A stretch of DNA of 64,000 nt from Rotaria sordida (Eukaryota > Rotifera > Eurotatoria > Philodinida > Philodinidae). Below are positions 24,923 through 37,213 of this stretch, piece by piece. A program made the position numbers and the translations under genes. Each line of letters opens with the position of its first letter. Position 1 is the first letter of the stretch. Location of the stretch: positions 1 through 64,000 of the forward strand of contig CAJNOL010000887.1 of NCBI GenBank assembly GCA_905250125.1, read 5' to 3'. Below the pieces are notes generated by a model. That model was not told the origin of the DNA and made no database searches. It saw only the letters and a list, made by a program, of their open reading frames with translations.

Positions 24923-26110
24923 TTTAACGATTCAAAAATATGAATTCGCAAGTTTACAACTGACAAATGTCCGATTCTCATCAAAAGTCACACCTCCAAA
25001 TATTGAGATCACGATTTCGTATCGTACAATAAGGATCTCGGATAATGCTGAATATATTGATTAGGACCATGAAAACTTTGCTAGCGATTAGAAGTTAAAT
25101 TTCATCTAAATTAAACATTTTCTACCTTGAAATTTGAAATTCAGTTTTCTAGACTGAGAAGATTAGTGAATGAGGATGTGAATGCGACTGAAAGATTTGT
25201 TATAAAGAGAAAGTGGCACTCGTGGTACGATTCATACTACAGATGATCGTCCGAAGCGCGTAAGTCAGTGTAAGAAGAAGGCTACGGGCTAGTGGCTGGA
25301 TGTAGCTGGGTTTTAACTGTCAGATTGACTATTGGATTTCATCTGAGAATGTTAGTAGGATGTATGATATAAGATGTGGTGCTATGGTTTAGGGCATAGA
25401 GTACAGAGAGTTGGTTTCAGATGTGAATCTTTTTAGCAAAACTCTACAGACTCAAGAATGCTGAAGCAAACTGGGGACGCAAAAATCTAAATAACTGTGA
25501 TGGGAGCATGAATTACGGACCTCTAATTGAACCCTTTGCGATAACAGATTGTGAGAGTTTTTGAGAAGTTCTATTTGTGCCACTTTCTTAAAGATTAGTT
25601 AGAGACAACCAATATTGCTGTCTCATATTGAAGGTCGATCAAGTTAATTCAAAAGAGTAGATAATGGATGAAGTTCTGACAGGAGTTTACCTAAATGAAA
25701 CTTTCGTAATCACAAGCAGACAAAAACAGACGCGCTACTAACAAACTTCGACAGACTGTTACCTGTGCAGAAGAGTTGTATTTTGTCCTTCGGCTTGTTA
25801 CTTGTTTAAGTCAATATTTTTCTTAGCCTGTTGTGCTTTTTTTTTCTTCGTTCTCCATTTATGTCAACAGAAAAAATACTGTTTGTCATAGTTTTGTTAA
25901 AGAAAGAGGTATAGAAATTTCAGCGAAAGAGTCTACCATACAGCAACATCTAAAGCTTCGTTTGAGTAGATACCTCTTATGAAAAGAATGACTGACAAGA
26001 AGCACGCAATCTATCTCGAAACGAGCCTCCTTCGATGAAAATCATTAAATTGATTTGAATTCAAAGTTGAACAGGCAGAATCAAACAAGGATATAGATGT
26101 ATGATTTCGT

Positions 26111-26235
26111 TGTGGGTGCCGGCTTCAGTGTGGTTGCATGAATACGAATAATGTGTGCGTGGGTGATTGTAGTTGTGATGGCGAGAGACGAATAAAGTCA
26201 TCTCACATTTATACTCACACCCCACATTCACACCC
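26111..26235. repeat. GTG/CAC foldback
   Basis: The left part has TGTGGGTGCC, AGTGTGGTTG and TGTGTGCGTGGGTG. The right part has CTCACATTTATACTCACACC, CCACATTCACACCC. The two halves are imperfect reverse complements. Confidence 0.5.
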
Positions 26236-26319
26236 TTCTTGAAGCGTACTATTTGCCCATTGATTGGACAATATCTATCCACTCCTTTTTTAGACATAAA
26301 CGTACCAAAATGTAATTTT

Positions 26320-26740
26320 CACCATCTAGTAGAGTCCATCGAATTGCACTTGGAACAATGAATACCATTAGTAAAACATTCTGTTGAGCGAATCGGTCGA
26401 AAAAATATCGGGCCAAAAATGGACTTGGGCTGGTATATTGGCGTTTCGTCGATAAAGAAGCATGCTATCGAGATGCGTTTTGCAGCATTAGATAGAACTC
26501 GACGAATTGTTATTGGAACAGCAATAGTTCACTTGGAACAGGTTCTAGCTGAATCGGTCCAAAAAATTACTGTTTTTGAGAATTTAGCTAATGGGAGAGA
26601 AGTGAGTATTTAAAATTTTTTTCGACTATTGTAAGAAGTATGGGGAAACGGTTTTCACTATCTGATAGAGCACGTCAAGTTCTACTAGGAACGGCTGAAG
26701 ACAGAATTGGAAGGAGTCCCTTGGCGAGTCGATCCTAAAA
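26320..26740 (+). repeat. Degenerate direct repeat, about 165-bp unit, three copies
   Basis: Three stretches, near 26,325, 26,490 and 26,655, share the order TAGA(G/A)(T/C)C..CG(A/T)(C/A)(G/A)A(A/T)T, then TTGGAACA or AGGAACG, then GCGAATCGGTC, CTGAATCGGTCC or GCGAGTCGATCC. The repeat lies in non-genic DNA. A 64-codon plus frame (26419-26613) spans the middle copy and may be chance. Confidence 0.35.
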
Positions 26741-28015
26741 AGAAGTCGAATATGGACCTAAGATATGCTACATGAGAAATGCTAATTTCGTGCAATTAAA
26801 AAATCAGATGCTCAAGAGAAGGGCTGCATACACGTGCATTATTGTCAACAACTACATTATCTCATAATGAAAGGTCGTCGAAGAACTCTTTTTCCAAAAA
26901 TGGAAATGTGAAATAGAAAAGAAAAGTTTTTCAAAATTTTACCTAGAAGTCGAATTAAAAGGGTCCTCTGAAAACTTTGTATACTCGAATACAATAGAAG
27001 TCTCCACGTGTTCTAATGTAGAAGGAAATTGAGTCACTTTTATAATGCATCTGTCAGTGACCGGCAACGGTCAATTTTTTGAGACCCCATCAGACTCAAC
27101 AACAGACAAGTATTTTTGTTTAACGCATTCAGTCCCATGTGACCCACCGGTGAATCACACTATATTTTAAGAAGAAACTGTATAGAAAACCGCTTCCTTT
27201 TACCTTTTACTTAGGCAGGAAATTACACATAATGTGTCACCTGCTCTGTCTTTAGTATTTTTTGAGTTCTTTATTCCATAGCATGATGCTTCTCGTTAAA
27301 ACAATCAAGGTATACGTACCTCAACGTCATAAAGGGAGTTTTACAATAGAGAAAAAACGAAAGGGAAGAATAGAATTAGCAAGAGAACTGGTGAACTAGT
27401 GAATGTAATAGCGAATGACTGCAAGAAGAGAAGCACCGACACATACATATATAAGTATGTTGGAGAGTACCAAATATGATGTAAACGAGTATATTATTGG
27501 GAAAAGTCTAATATAATATAGAACATATGATAACATACTGGGAAAAACTCAATACGTCATGTTGGTAAAAACTAGTATGTGATGCATAGATATAACTGTC
27601 CATGTAATATACCAATCAGAAAAGAGGAAACAACGAGCCAGCACAGAATGAAAAGGACAACGAATCCGCACAAAAATGAATCTGCTAGAGCTATTCAGTA
27701 ATAAAACTGAATTGCGCTGAATGTATTAAACTAATTCGAAGTTGTTCACATAAAACAATTGTCATCTCATTTGAACTATTGATAGTATCCGTTTCAAAAT
27801 ATAGTTCAGTTAGTTTCGAGATACATAACTCGAAAATGGAAAGAACTGCTCACCTGCAGTCTATGATGTTGAAAGGAGAACACAAGCAAGAGGAAGAAAG
27901 CAAATTTGGACTTTATTTAATGTTGAGCTTGTTACGTATGATACCGATGGTTTTGAAGCTGGATTAGATTTTCGTAGGCTTCATAGTGTTTTATGCAACG
28001 TTGAAAAACTTGCGA

Positions 28016-28080
28016 AGGTGTGAGTGTGAGATTGAGTCTTTTTTTCAATATTATCCATATCCACTCCTACCTACACCATA
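28016..28080. repeat. GTG/CAC foldback
   Basis: AGGTGTGAGTGTGAG is followed, after a T-rich loop, by CCATATCCACTCCTACCTACACC, an imperfect inverted repeat. Confidence 0.5.
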
Positions 28081-28739
28081 ACAACTCTAATCATACCACC
28101 TTACAGATGTCCATCGTCGATTAAACAAATACATGCATTGAATGATTATTTATATTAATTTCAATTCATTCTAACCAAAATTCAACAGAATTCTCCTATT
28201 AGAAGAGCTCAAACGTAGATTGATTATTGTGTCAACAATCATCAGCTATAGTATTCAGCATTTTGACTATTTATTCTTCAACAACGGGTTGCATGACAAT
28301 GATAAAATACGATTACTCGTATAATTTCTCATATGTTAACAACAATGACCATAGATATGACCCAGGTTTGAATCATTTTAGATGGAAACTTTCGTTGTGT
28401 TTTGGCTAGAACAATTTGAAACTAAGCAAAAACTGTTGATTCAGAAATTGAAAGAGGCAATACGGAAGATGTCATACTGGGAATTTTGAAAACTCATTTT
28501 AACAGAGTATCAAACCAGAAATATTTTTCATAATAATTTTACATACGATCTAACTTGAAAGATGAAGTTTCAAGAGTGCCAAGATCCATGTTCTTTTATT
28601 TTTCATTATCAGACTTTAGCCTTTTTTCTTTGTTATCTCAACATGTTGACGAGTAGCCTATCGCGTTTGTTCTTATCATTTTGCTTTGAAAAAGCTCGAC
28701 TTCAGTAGTGACGTTTACTTTTATTTGCAGTGTAGAACT

Positions 28740-30491
28740 ATGTGGCTAACTCTTACATTAGTGGGCCTATGTATCTGTTTTGTCTACCATTTAATCCAAT
28801 TCTGGATCATCAAACCATGGCGTGTACATAGAGATTTATCGTCTCAAGGTGTGCCTGGAAGATATATACCGATTGTAGGTGATATTCTTCGTATTCGACA
28901 AGCCGTTCTCGCAGAAAAACCATTATCGTATTCTATTGAAGCTGCAAAAGAATTCGGTGACTATTATCGTATGTCATTAGGTCCGATTCCGGGTTTCAAT
29001 ATCAGTGATCCATCATTGATTGTTGGAGTATTGAAGACTAATGCTCATGCATACCGAAAATCAGTTTTTATGCAATCAATTATTGGAACATTGATCGGTA
29101 CTGATAACCTTCTAACAAGTGAAAATGAGACACATACTCAATGTCGGCGATTGGCAAGTCCCGTATTTCAACGTCAAAATCTCAACTCAATGATACCAAT
29201 GATGATTGAAATAACATCAAACGTTCTCGATAAATGGGCACAATGTGCCTATACGACTGAAAACAAAATAGCCACTATTGATATTTGTGAAGAGATGGCA
29301 CTTCTAACATTGAGTATGATATGTGGTTGTGTATTTGGAAAAAATATTTCAAAGGATAAAAATATACATGAAAAAATATATCAAAATGTAACAGTCATAC
29401 TTAAAGAACTCGAAAAACGTCTTTTTGATATGATCGCCATCCTTCCATTGATCAATCGATTACCACTTCCGAGTAAACTGCGTATTGACAAATCAATGCA
29501 AGATCTTCGCACAATTGTTGAATCTGTCATCGATGAACGAAAGAGAGGCTTGACAAAGTCTACTGCAAAAGGTTTTCATTATAATTTTAGTTGTTTTGTT
29601 TTCTTGTCTTTTCTCTACTCTAATTAAAACGTTAGGACCTGATTTACTCGATCAACTGTTGACAAAATATGGTCATGACGAAACAAATCAGGCAACTGTT
29701 GACAAAATTTACCAAGAAACATTAGCATTCAGTAAGATATAATTTTAATAATCATAGAAAATAATAAATCGGTCATATTTTCGATTTGAAGTCATTGCTG
29801 GTCATGAGACTACATCGAACTTGATGGCATGGACTTTATACAACTTGGCATGTCATCCCGAAGTTTATCGTCGTTGTCAAAATGAAATTGATTCAATTTT
29901 AAATAATGAAGATGCAATAGATTCTTCAACACTCTCACTTCTCAATTATACAGAAGCCGTATTAAAAGAATCATTACGACTTTATCCATCAATACCTCTG
30001 TTACCTCGCACTGCAATTAAAGATAATATTCTTGTAACAAGTGATGGAAAACACATTCGGATTAGCAAAGGAACCGAAGTTATTGTCAATTTGTATACGC
30101 TTCATCAGTAGGACTTAATACATATACTGATTGATAGATTTTATATCTTATTTATATAAAACTACAGTTCAGAAAACCATTGGTCGGAACCGGAAAAATT
30201 TGATCCATCTCGATTTGATCAACATCAATCAGACAAGTTTTTGCCATTTTCAATTGGTTTTCGTTCTTGTATTGGACAACATTTCGCTATGTTAGAAGCT
30301 AAAATCATGTTATTAATGATTATTCGACGATTTCATATCGAACTTGTACCTGGACAAAAGCATGTTCCAGATATTGCTATCACATTAAGGTGATTTGTTT
30401 CTCACACAGATTTTTGTTCTCTCTATTGGCACACTTTTTTTTCCATTTCAGACCTAAACATGAAATGTGGATGCGAATGTCGCTACGGTGA
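28740..30491 (+). CDS. Cytochrome P450 monooxygenase, 501 aa, 5 exons
   Basis: Exons 28740-29571, 29636-29731, 29792-30107, 30168-30389 and 30452-30491 join in phases 1,1,2,2 to exactly 502 codons. The ATG at 28,740 is chosen because it starts the membrane anchor (WLTLTLVGLCICFVYHLIQF, residues 2-21). It is followed by a polar, proline-containing hinge, as in microsomal P450s. All hallmarks are present: I-helix AGHETT (312-317), K-helix ExxR in KESLRLYP (E369, R372), the PERF-like EPEKFDPSRF, and the heme-binding loop FSIGFRSCIG with the ligand cysteine C449. It is predicted to sit in the ER membrane and oxidise lipophilic substrates with electrons from P450 reductase. General resemblance is to the CYP3/CYP4-type microsomal clans; subfamily and substrate cannot be assigned. 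The gene looks intact, with four short introns (60-64 bp), and it stands alone. Confidence 0.92.
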
Positions 30492-31649
30492 TATCGACAT
30501 TCATTTTATTCAACACAGCAAAATCAAGTAAAGAATATGATCAATTTTAAAAATCAATGAAATAATAAAATCAAAACTAAAATTAAGATATGATTCGTTT
30601 CTATCATAATTAGCAAATCTAAATTTCATTTGTACTTCGTGCATCTATACAAGAAGAATGTCATGAGTAAAAGGGATCTTCTGATGGAAGTATATGCTAG
30701 GTAATGTGAGACAACAACACGAAGCCAAGCCAACGTTGAAGCACACTTGAATTGGATCAATTCATCTTTAATAAAAATGAATATGTGATTTCTTTCAGGG
30801 AAGAAAATAATTTATTAGCTATCTGAGTTCATATGAGTTCTGTTTACCTGTTGTGGGCTTGTAAGCAACGACAACGGATGTTTCAGTCATGTCTTCGTGT
30901 CGCTAGCAAAACTAATCTAATTAACCTCAATTTTTAAAGAATTAGAAACAGATTGTCAATAAAGTATTTTTTTTCACCGTCTCATTGAACTTAATCAATA
31001 AGACTAATGCCGAAAAGAGTCAAGAATTCTCTTTGTTCAAATGTGAATGAGACGAATCATACAGCTCATTGATTTCAGACTATCTTTAATTTACAAGAAT
31101 TGAAATTGTGCGAGAGAAATCGGTATTGATAAACTAAATCAACGGATTTGATTGAATATTGCTCAACATTATTTGAAATCGTATTATGTTTCATACACTA
31201 AGCCAAGGTTCATAACTGATGATGCGATGGTTGGATGTCGAGGTCAAAATGATTTATGTTTGATATTTAGTGAGAAATACAATGGATGTAAGTGGCGATA
31301 TAGAGGTTTTCACTTCATCGACACTCAAATTCACATTCGAGTGGCTTGTTAGTCATTGGAGACTTGTTATACCGATATCGATCTACACGCGAAGCTAGTG
31401 TCGGGTTTTTTGAAAGCAACGTTGTGCATCTTCTTGTACATTTTTGTGGATTTTAATTCTGTCTAAGCTAATGTGGATAAGAAAGATGGAGTGGCCTCAA
31501 ATTTCTATGACGCTGCAAAAAGAAGTAAAGCTCGGGTGTTCGATTTCTATGTTCAGTCGACATGGTATCAGTTGTTTGAAGAGGTTTTACCTGTAATTGA
31601 AAACTCATGAAGAAAAATTGTATAAAATAGCACTCTAACACCAACTTTC

Positions 31650-31975
31650 AGAAAGAAAACGCTATTTTTGCGTTTAAATGCATTGTCTTTATCTGGAACA
31701 TGTTTTTTTCTAATTTACACGTCACCGAAGAACATCGTTTAAACGCGTTTTTTATCCTGAACCAACTCTATTGAATATATCGTTCGAACATGTTTTTTTA
31801 TGGGCTCGCAGGCATTTATTTTCCAGCGTTTAAACGCATTTGTTTGGCGTTCTTTCGCTAGAAAAAACAAATTTTTCATAAACGCACTAAAGTGCATTTT
31901 TCAAAAATGCGTTTTCTTATCAAAAATGAGTTTTTTATATTCACATTCGTATTCTGAGTAAAAATGCCGTTTTGT
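31650..31975. repeat. Cluster of GCGTTTAAACGC-type palindromes
   Basis: GCGTTTAAATGC, CGTTTAAACGCG, GCGTTTAAACGC and ATAAACGCACTAAAGTGC recur over about 300 bp, with AACATGTTTTTTT words between. The pattern looks like overlapping short inverted repeats rather than coding DNA. Confidence 0.45.
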
Positions 31976-33033
31976 AGAGTGAAGTCTGATACCGTTTGGG
32001 TCAACATTTTGTAGTATTATACTCAAAAATACATCAGTTTGATGGAGAACAAGTGTAACCTGGATAAAAAAATTTCTGGATCAAATTTGAAAAGCTACAG
32101 ACTAGATGATGTCGTAGTAACAACTCAGTTAATTTTTTCCGTGCAACGATTCTGCATGCAGTACCTGGATGTAGGGTGTGCTGATGTAGGGGTAGATCTG
32201 AGTTCATTAAATAGCCGAAAAAAATCTGATCTCTTAGCTCATAACTATGTCGTCCTTGAGCACATCATTAGATAGATAATCTCGAGAAGCCTATGAATAT
32301 CTGTTATTTTCATGAAAATTTCAATTTATTATTAAAATGAAACAAAAAGTAACTATAAATCTTTCGGTCGCGAAATCTGATAAAAGATAAATGACATCCG
32401 AGTCACTGATATGCTACATTTTTAGTTACAACCACCGCAAAAAGCTCTTTAATCTTTGAAATTTTAACTGTTCACTTTTAATACCCTCAAAATCGAACAT
32501 GAGATCTATTCAATTTATCTAAGTATTGAGTTCCTATTTATTGTTTTCTATGACTTTTCTTCGTCCTCTCTAATCGTATATCTCTTATCGGAGTATAGTA
32601 ATCATCAATAATTGTCTTAAATCCATTTATTATCTTCCATCATAACTTTATATATTCAGTAATTGGTGTGTACTCACTATTAGTAGATGATGACATTCAT
32701 AAAATGCTGATATGTAAGTTCTAGTAAATAATTCGTAATGCATCTAATACAATTTTACTAATGTCTGAAAAGTAAAGTCATCATATCGGAACAACAAGAA
32801 TAATAATGAATTAGCTGCTATAATGGAGATACTTGTTCACAATAAACCAAAAATTTGTAGGTCGAGCCTGACAAAGAAGACTCTCTTTTTCGTCTTATGT
32901 TCGATTTTCTGTCGACGTATGAAGCGCAATCATATAATTGATATTTTTAAGCATGTTCGTTTACCGGATTTGTAGACGACCCATGGATTAAGAGCCACTG
33001 AACGTTTGATAAACTGTGAATGAATCCCGATGT

Positions 33034-33460
33034 AAAAAAATTAGGGATAAAATCAGATTAAAATCGATTATAATCAGACGCTTTTAATCGATTTTTAATG
33101 ATTTTTTAATTGATTTTAATCAAAAATAACCAAAAAACTAAAAATTTCATTGATTATCCGGATTAATTTCGATTATAATCAATTAAAACTCAATGAAAAA
33201 AAAATTAATTATAATTGATGGAAACTGATAAAAACTGGCTAAAGATTTTTTGATTTATTACGAAGAAAAATCCATTAAAATTGATGTTTTTTTTTGCATA
33301 ATTTTTAATCGATTATAATCAAAATTAACCCGGATAATCAATGAAATTTTTATTTTTTCGGTTATTCTTGATTAAAACCAGTTAAAAAAATGATTAAAAA
33401 TCGATTAAAAATGTATGATTATAATCGATTTCAATCTGATTTTAACTCTAATTTTTATAG
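33034..33460. mobile_element. Near-perfect 426-bp foldback (MITE-like hairpin)
   Basis: The left arm (33,034 to about 33,235) is the reverse complement of the right arm (about 33,270-33,460), with only scattered mismatches. Paired landmarks: AATCAGATTAAAATCGATT with AATCGATTTCAATCTGATT, and ATTGATTATCCGGATTAAT with ATTAACCCGGATAATCAAT. Both arms are rich in AATCGATT, ATAATCGATTA and TAATCAAT. There is no coding capacity. The form fits a non-autonomous foldback element. Target-site duplication could not be settled because the flanks are also AT-rich. Confidence 0.75.
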
Positions 33461-33469
33461 ATCGGATAG

Positions 33470-33545
33470 TCAACTCGTGATCGCGCGGTCGCCATATAGA
33501 AAGGAAGGCGGGCGCGGACAATGCCCATCCCTGCTAGGAAAGACC
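33470..33545. other. GC-rich patch beside the foldback
   Basis: About 75 bp with a markedly higher G+C content than the surroundings (GATCGCGCGGTCGCC, GGCGGGCGCGGACAATGCCC) sits directly against the right end of the foldback. It is not recognised; possibly a remnant of another inserted element. Confidence 0.35.
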
Positions 33546-36077
33546 GTTACATACGTGTGTATATATGAAAACACCTTGTTTTATCCTTTCTTCATATTTT
33601 CTATATCGAAAATTTTCTTCATAAGTATTTAATATAAAATTATGACAAGTACATATAGATATGTAGAATTTTATGTAAGATTTGGTGGCATGTTTGAAAT
33701 TTCTAGTCGAACAACTTGTTCAATATCTCCAATATTTTTTTTTCGTTTTTCAACCATTGCAAATGGACGATTGAGTAGCTATTCATATAATAAACTTTGC
33801 ATCAACAACAAAATATTGTTTAGAAAACAAAATAGACAGTTTTGTAGAGAAATACATTTTCTATCAAATGAAGTGAGAAGTTGATTTAAAAATGATTATC
33901 AAGTGTTTCAACAACAGAGCACAAAAATGACCAATAATTATGTATCACTCGTCATTATCATATGAATGTATTTCATCATTTTTGTTGCATCAACATGATT
34001 CCAAAGACCTCTATCATTTTTCTCTTGTATCCTCTTTTCTTTTGTCATTTTTGACAATGTATCAGTTGTATATTCAAGCTTCCTATTGATCTTCCATTTA
34101 TAGAGTGTGGATGTAGATGAAAAAGAATTCCACAGACGTACTTTCAAATTTACTTCACATAATTTGTTAATCAAGTACTAGAAACCAGCTCATCAAAATC
34201 TTATTATCACTTGATTTCTGGAAAAACATCAATCAATTCTCGAACTTTCTTCACTTGCGAGCAGAAAAAACTTATTCAAGAACTTGCTTAAAGCAATTCG
34301 TCTAGAATAAGTCAAATCCAAGCTTAAAAAAGGTTTTACAAGTCTCGATTTGAACTTGTCCATCTCTGTTGGAGATATATTCTGCATGTTCTTTAAGAAT
34401 GACTGCACAAATCTAAGCTGTTATATAAACCTCAAATTAATATTACTTGTTTAGTGAGTCTGTTTTTTGTATCACAACATTTATCAGAGGTGCACACATA
34501 CACTTGTCGAACAAAAAAAATTTCGTTGCCGGTATGCTAGTCACAGTGATTTTTTTCTTTTTCGTTTCTTTTTTTTTATTACAGATGAATGCTTTTTTTT
34601 CTCTTTGATCAGAGAAAAATTCGAGAGAAAGGAGAAAACTATTTGACACATTACAAAGATAAAAATATGTAAAATGTAATTAAAAATTGGCGAAAAATGT
34701 AACTGGCATGCAATCGTTATGCTTATTTGTCGGATTATGTGTTACTAATTGTATACGAGGTTTTTCTTGTTTTCATAACTAACTAAACTCATTCCCTTTT
34801 TATGTTATATGCAAGAGCAGAGTTTTCGATTTTGATTTTTCAATTTGTCCTGATTTTTACTCGAACATGCGCTATTTTTCGTATTTGAGTAGACTCGTAA
34901 TATACTTCTATTCAACAGAGAGCACATATAGTGGCTCTGAAAATGAGTGACCGTTTCTTGCACTACTATTTTGATTGGTTTGAAATGTTTGAATGAATTC
35001 AACAAAACAGCTGTAATGCAGTCTATAATGTAGGTTATTGCCAGTAGTGTATATGTTATCGTTTTCAGATCGTTTGTTTTTTGTAGTTACTTTCCCATTG
35101 GAGAAATAGTACATTAGAAGTTGATGCAAAATATTTTCTTCCTATAAATATTAAATTCATATTAATGATCATATTTATGATACATTGTATAAAGTCAGTA
35201 TCATTCTTTAGATATAAAAGTGGTCCATGTATTTAACAAGAGATTCGATACTAAAATTGATTATTTTTTCGATCTTAATTATCACGTTATTCATGTTATC
35301 GAAATCACCTCACTTTTGATGATTAATCAGTGATCTGTCGAATATCACAATAAATCGCGATTAATCGATGATTCTTCAACTAACTTCAAAAGTAAGAATT
35401 ATTATATAAAAATAAATATCTTTTTTCTTCTATTTAAATCATGTGTTCATCTTAATAAACAGTAAGTATGATTTTATTAAAAAAGAAAACGTCTTCTTCT
35501 GTTTTATCGAAATCATCTGATCATCTTAATGAAAAATAAGTATTATTTTATAAAAATAATTTTTTTTTCTTGTCTTTAGTCCATTTGATTATCAATGTGA
35601 ACATTAAGTATTAATTTATTAAGATAACTTTTTTTTTCCTTTTATTTAGATTAGTTTTAACAACAACACCAACAGTAAATATAATTTTATTAAAAAAAAA
35701 AAAAAACTTATTTTGTACTATTTATTGCAGATGGTGAGAAAGAAATCATCTCTTCCTTTGTTCACCAGAAACATGCATGAGCATGATGATAAACGATAGT
35801 GGTATACACGTCGAGGCACCAAAATAGTCGTAGATCCAAATATTGCAATGAGGTCTGGCCATCGATAATATTACAGGGTGGCACATAAATAGGAATACGA
35901 TGGAGAAAAAAACGAAATATCTCCACATCGTTTCAATTAAATGTATTGATTTTTTTTGGTTAGTGGTAGAAGTTCGTTCAAGGTTTTCTGTCATATGGAT
36001 AAGGTAAGCAAATATTGACGCTAGATATTATCGCTGGAATTATGAAAGATATTTTACCCGTTATCAAGTAAAAGAAT

Positions 36078-36460
36078 GGATGTGTAGTGTTTTCATAGAT
36101 AATTTCCAGTTGTCATCTAAGAGAATAATAAGAACAAGTCCAAACGAACTTTATGAATGATTCTGGATTGATATACACAGCAAATTTTCAAAACTAATCA
36201 TTTTAAATGCTAAAATTTGTACCTCATAAATAAAACACAATTACAGCCTTTTGGATATCAAAATATCAACATTCTTGCAATAATCAGTATTTCATGGTTG
36301 AAAATTCGAAATTTTATTGTCGTTGACTTTTAAACGAAGTAGTTTTAAAAATTGTTCTATGCGCATCAATATAGAATTATTCATAAAGTTCATTTTGACT
36401 TGTTCTGATTATTCTTTCAGATGACAACTGAGAACTATCTGTAGAAGGCTACACATGTAT
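36078..36460. mobile_element. 383-bp foldback nested in the inverted-arm element
   Basis: The left arm (36,078-36,205) and right arm (36,330-36,460) are imperfect reverse complements. CAGTTGTCATCTAAGAGAAT pairs with ATTCTTTCAGATGACAACTG, and GAACTTTATGAATGATTCT with AGAATTATTCATAAAGTTC. No ORF is present. Confidence 0.6.
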
Positions 36461-36473
36461 TTTTTTTCCTTAT

Positions 36474-36585
36474 ATATGTCACAGTTGACATGGGAATTCA
36501 GTTGAGTTTGGAATACATGTTAATACTATGAGTCACACGATAATTAATGTTTGTTTACTATTGTATTCAACTTTTGTAATTTTAC
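36474..36585 (+). repeat. Dispersed repeat, copy 1
   Basis: TGTCACAGTTGACATGGGAA followed by TTCAGTTGAGTTT, and then GATAATTAATGTTTGTTTAC with TTGTATTCAACTTTTG, reappear in the same order at 58,470-58,790. There they are separated by an extra 200-bp segment. Confidence 0.55.
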
Positions 36586-37083
36586 CGATTCTAAATGATT
36601 GGTCGCACTTCTATGATTTATTTTAACATATTACATATAGAACATTTTTATTTTTAACCATTCTTATTTAGTGGGTATTGGAATTTTATGAATTTTATCC
36701 ATCTCCTTATAATTAATCGATTGATGTTCGTTGCTATGGCACATTCAATCAAGAAACACATTCTATATCTGTTTGTTTTTAATTGCATAAATTTATTTTT
36801 CATGTAAATCTCTTACAAAAAAGTGAACATTCTTAATTCCAAACTGCAATCTTACATTGATAAACTTTTTCACAATAAGTCTATCGAATAGATAATCAAC
36901 AATCTGTTTATAGTCCAATAATTACTTAATCAATCCAACATCAGATCGGCTGCTATTCTAAATAGCAAGAATCATTCCGTTTCAATTTTTTAACAACGAA
37001 TTTGCTAACACTAAACATTTAACCAATCATTCAATCCTCCCATATCACGAGCATCGAAAAAAAACCTATCTTATAAAAACAAA

Positions 37084-37213
37084 TAGCTCAAATACTCTCG
37101 ATTTCATTTCAACCAATGATTCAATATCCCCCATGTCCCGCTGCTCNNNNNNNNNNATAGCTCAAATATCCTCGATTTCGTTTCAACCAATGATTCAATA
37201 TCCTCATGTCCCG
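37084..37213 (+). repeat. Direct repeats around the assembly gap
   Basis: A unit with ATAGCTCAAATA, CTCGATTTCATTTCAACCAA and TGATTCAATATCCCCCATGT occurs at 37,084-37,141 and again at 37,157-37,213, with a more diverged start of a copy near 37,020. The gap lies exactly between the two copies, as expected for a collapsed tandem array. Confidence 0.7.
37147..37156. other. Assembly gap (10 N)
   Basis: Ten N bases. The true length of the missing sequence is unknown. Confidence 0.99.

Larger units (their letters stand above)
23007..28739. other. Gene-poor stretch with degenerate repeats
   Basis: No exon set could be assembled. Contents seen: a GTG/CAC-rich patch at 24,755-24,922, foldbacks at 26,111-26,235 and 28,016-28,080, and a degenerate tandem repeat at 26,320-26,740. 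ORF 23745-24032 (minus) is hydrophobic but has no family resemblance. Confidence 0.5.

Noticed and set aside
28686..28739. An upstream extension of the P450 frame.
   Set aside because: It starts at TTG, includes a likely splice acceptor (TTTGCAG) and adds polar residues before the membrane anchor; the ATG at 28,740 fits the family.
35746..35994. An 82-codon minus frame with a signal-peptide-like start and two cysteines.
   Set aside because: It starts inside the inner part of the inverted arm of a repeat element, has no partner exon and no family resemblance.
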